This document shows, one piece after another, positions 20,759 through 20,773 of a DNA stretch of 20,773 bases. The stretch covers positions 1 to 20,773 of the forward strand of contig JADFOU010000006.1 of NCBI GenBank assembly GCA_022562655.1, written 5' to 3'. The stretch comes from a candidate division TA06 bacterium (GTDB taxonomy: Bacteria; Hydrothermota; DG-26; E44-bin18; JADFOU01). The notes under the pieces were generated by a model. The model saw only the letters and a program-made list of their open reading frames with translations, was not told the DNA's origin and made no database searches. Position numbers and translations under genes: made by a program. The number at the start of each line of letters is the position of its first letter. The stretch's first letter is position 1.

Positions 20759-20773
20759 ATTCTCCTCACATCG

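Noticed and set aside
1..20773. CRISPR array or phage/IS element
   Set aside because: The repeats seen are short, variable in spacing and of several kinds, without regular unique spacers; no transposase, integrase or phage structural gene was found.

Overview
The window comes from a Gram-negative bacterium. It carries lipid A genes (lpxA and an lpxC-fabZ fusion), a bactofilin, a lipoprotein, a prepilin-like protein, and a Wzx-type flippase with glycosyltransferases. The phylum cannot be fixed from the sequence alone. The LpxC-FabZ fusion and the DUF4837-like lipoprotein are best known from Bacteroidetes and relatives. Clear Shine-Dalgarno sequences, a sigma-54-type promoter, the gat/uvrD/ruvX/mltG grouping and many short intergenic repeats point instead to a deltaproteobacterial-like or FCB-related uncultured lineage.

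Left block (1-7989, all minus strand; transcription order is right to left): a uvrD/pcrA helicase, then gatC, gatA, a bactofilin and gatB for tRNA-dependent amidation. After a 377-base gap without a recognisable gene come ruvX and mltG, which overlap by four bases behind a consensus sigma-70 promoter. Short interspersed repeats occupy the uvrD-gatC and gatC-gatA spacers and the stretch beyond mltG.

Middle block (8267-16570, plus strand): a surface-polysaccharide cluster. In order it holds a SAM methyltransferase, a glycosyltransferase, a polysaccharide flippase, a three-domain polysaccharide deacetylase-like protein, a second methyltransferase and a second glycosyltransferase. These are mostly overlapping or closely spaced and probably form one transcript from a promoter near 8170-8198. 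They are followed by a shattered multi-pass membrane protein gene (14899-15623) and a methyltransferase with an N-terminal zinc ribbon. The cluster ends at a tRNA-Leu(CAA) gene. It runs opposite to the housekeeping genes on both sides, so it looks like an exchangeable cassette between uvrD and the tRNA. No intact polymerase is visible in it.

Right block (16744-20773): a small four-cysteine protein on the plus strand has a very good sigma-54-type promoter. It converges on, and overlaps by 93 bases, a DUF4837-like lipoprotein gene on the minus strand. Upstream of that gene lie lpxA and the lpxC-fabZ fusion, joined by an ATGA overlap. lpxC-fabZ itself appears to be translationally coupled to a 20-codon leader ORF. 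The right edge holds a prepilin-like gene with Asp instead of Glu at mature position 5.

I did not find a CRISPR array, transposase, phage gene or toxin-antitoxin pair. The most interesting points are the sigma-54/zinc-ribbon gene, the leader ORF before lpxC-fabZ, the capture of intergenic repeats as coding sequence in the DUF4837-like gene, and the shattered membrane protein gene. None of these proves a new system by itself.
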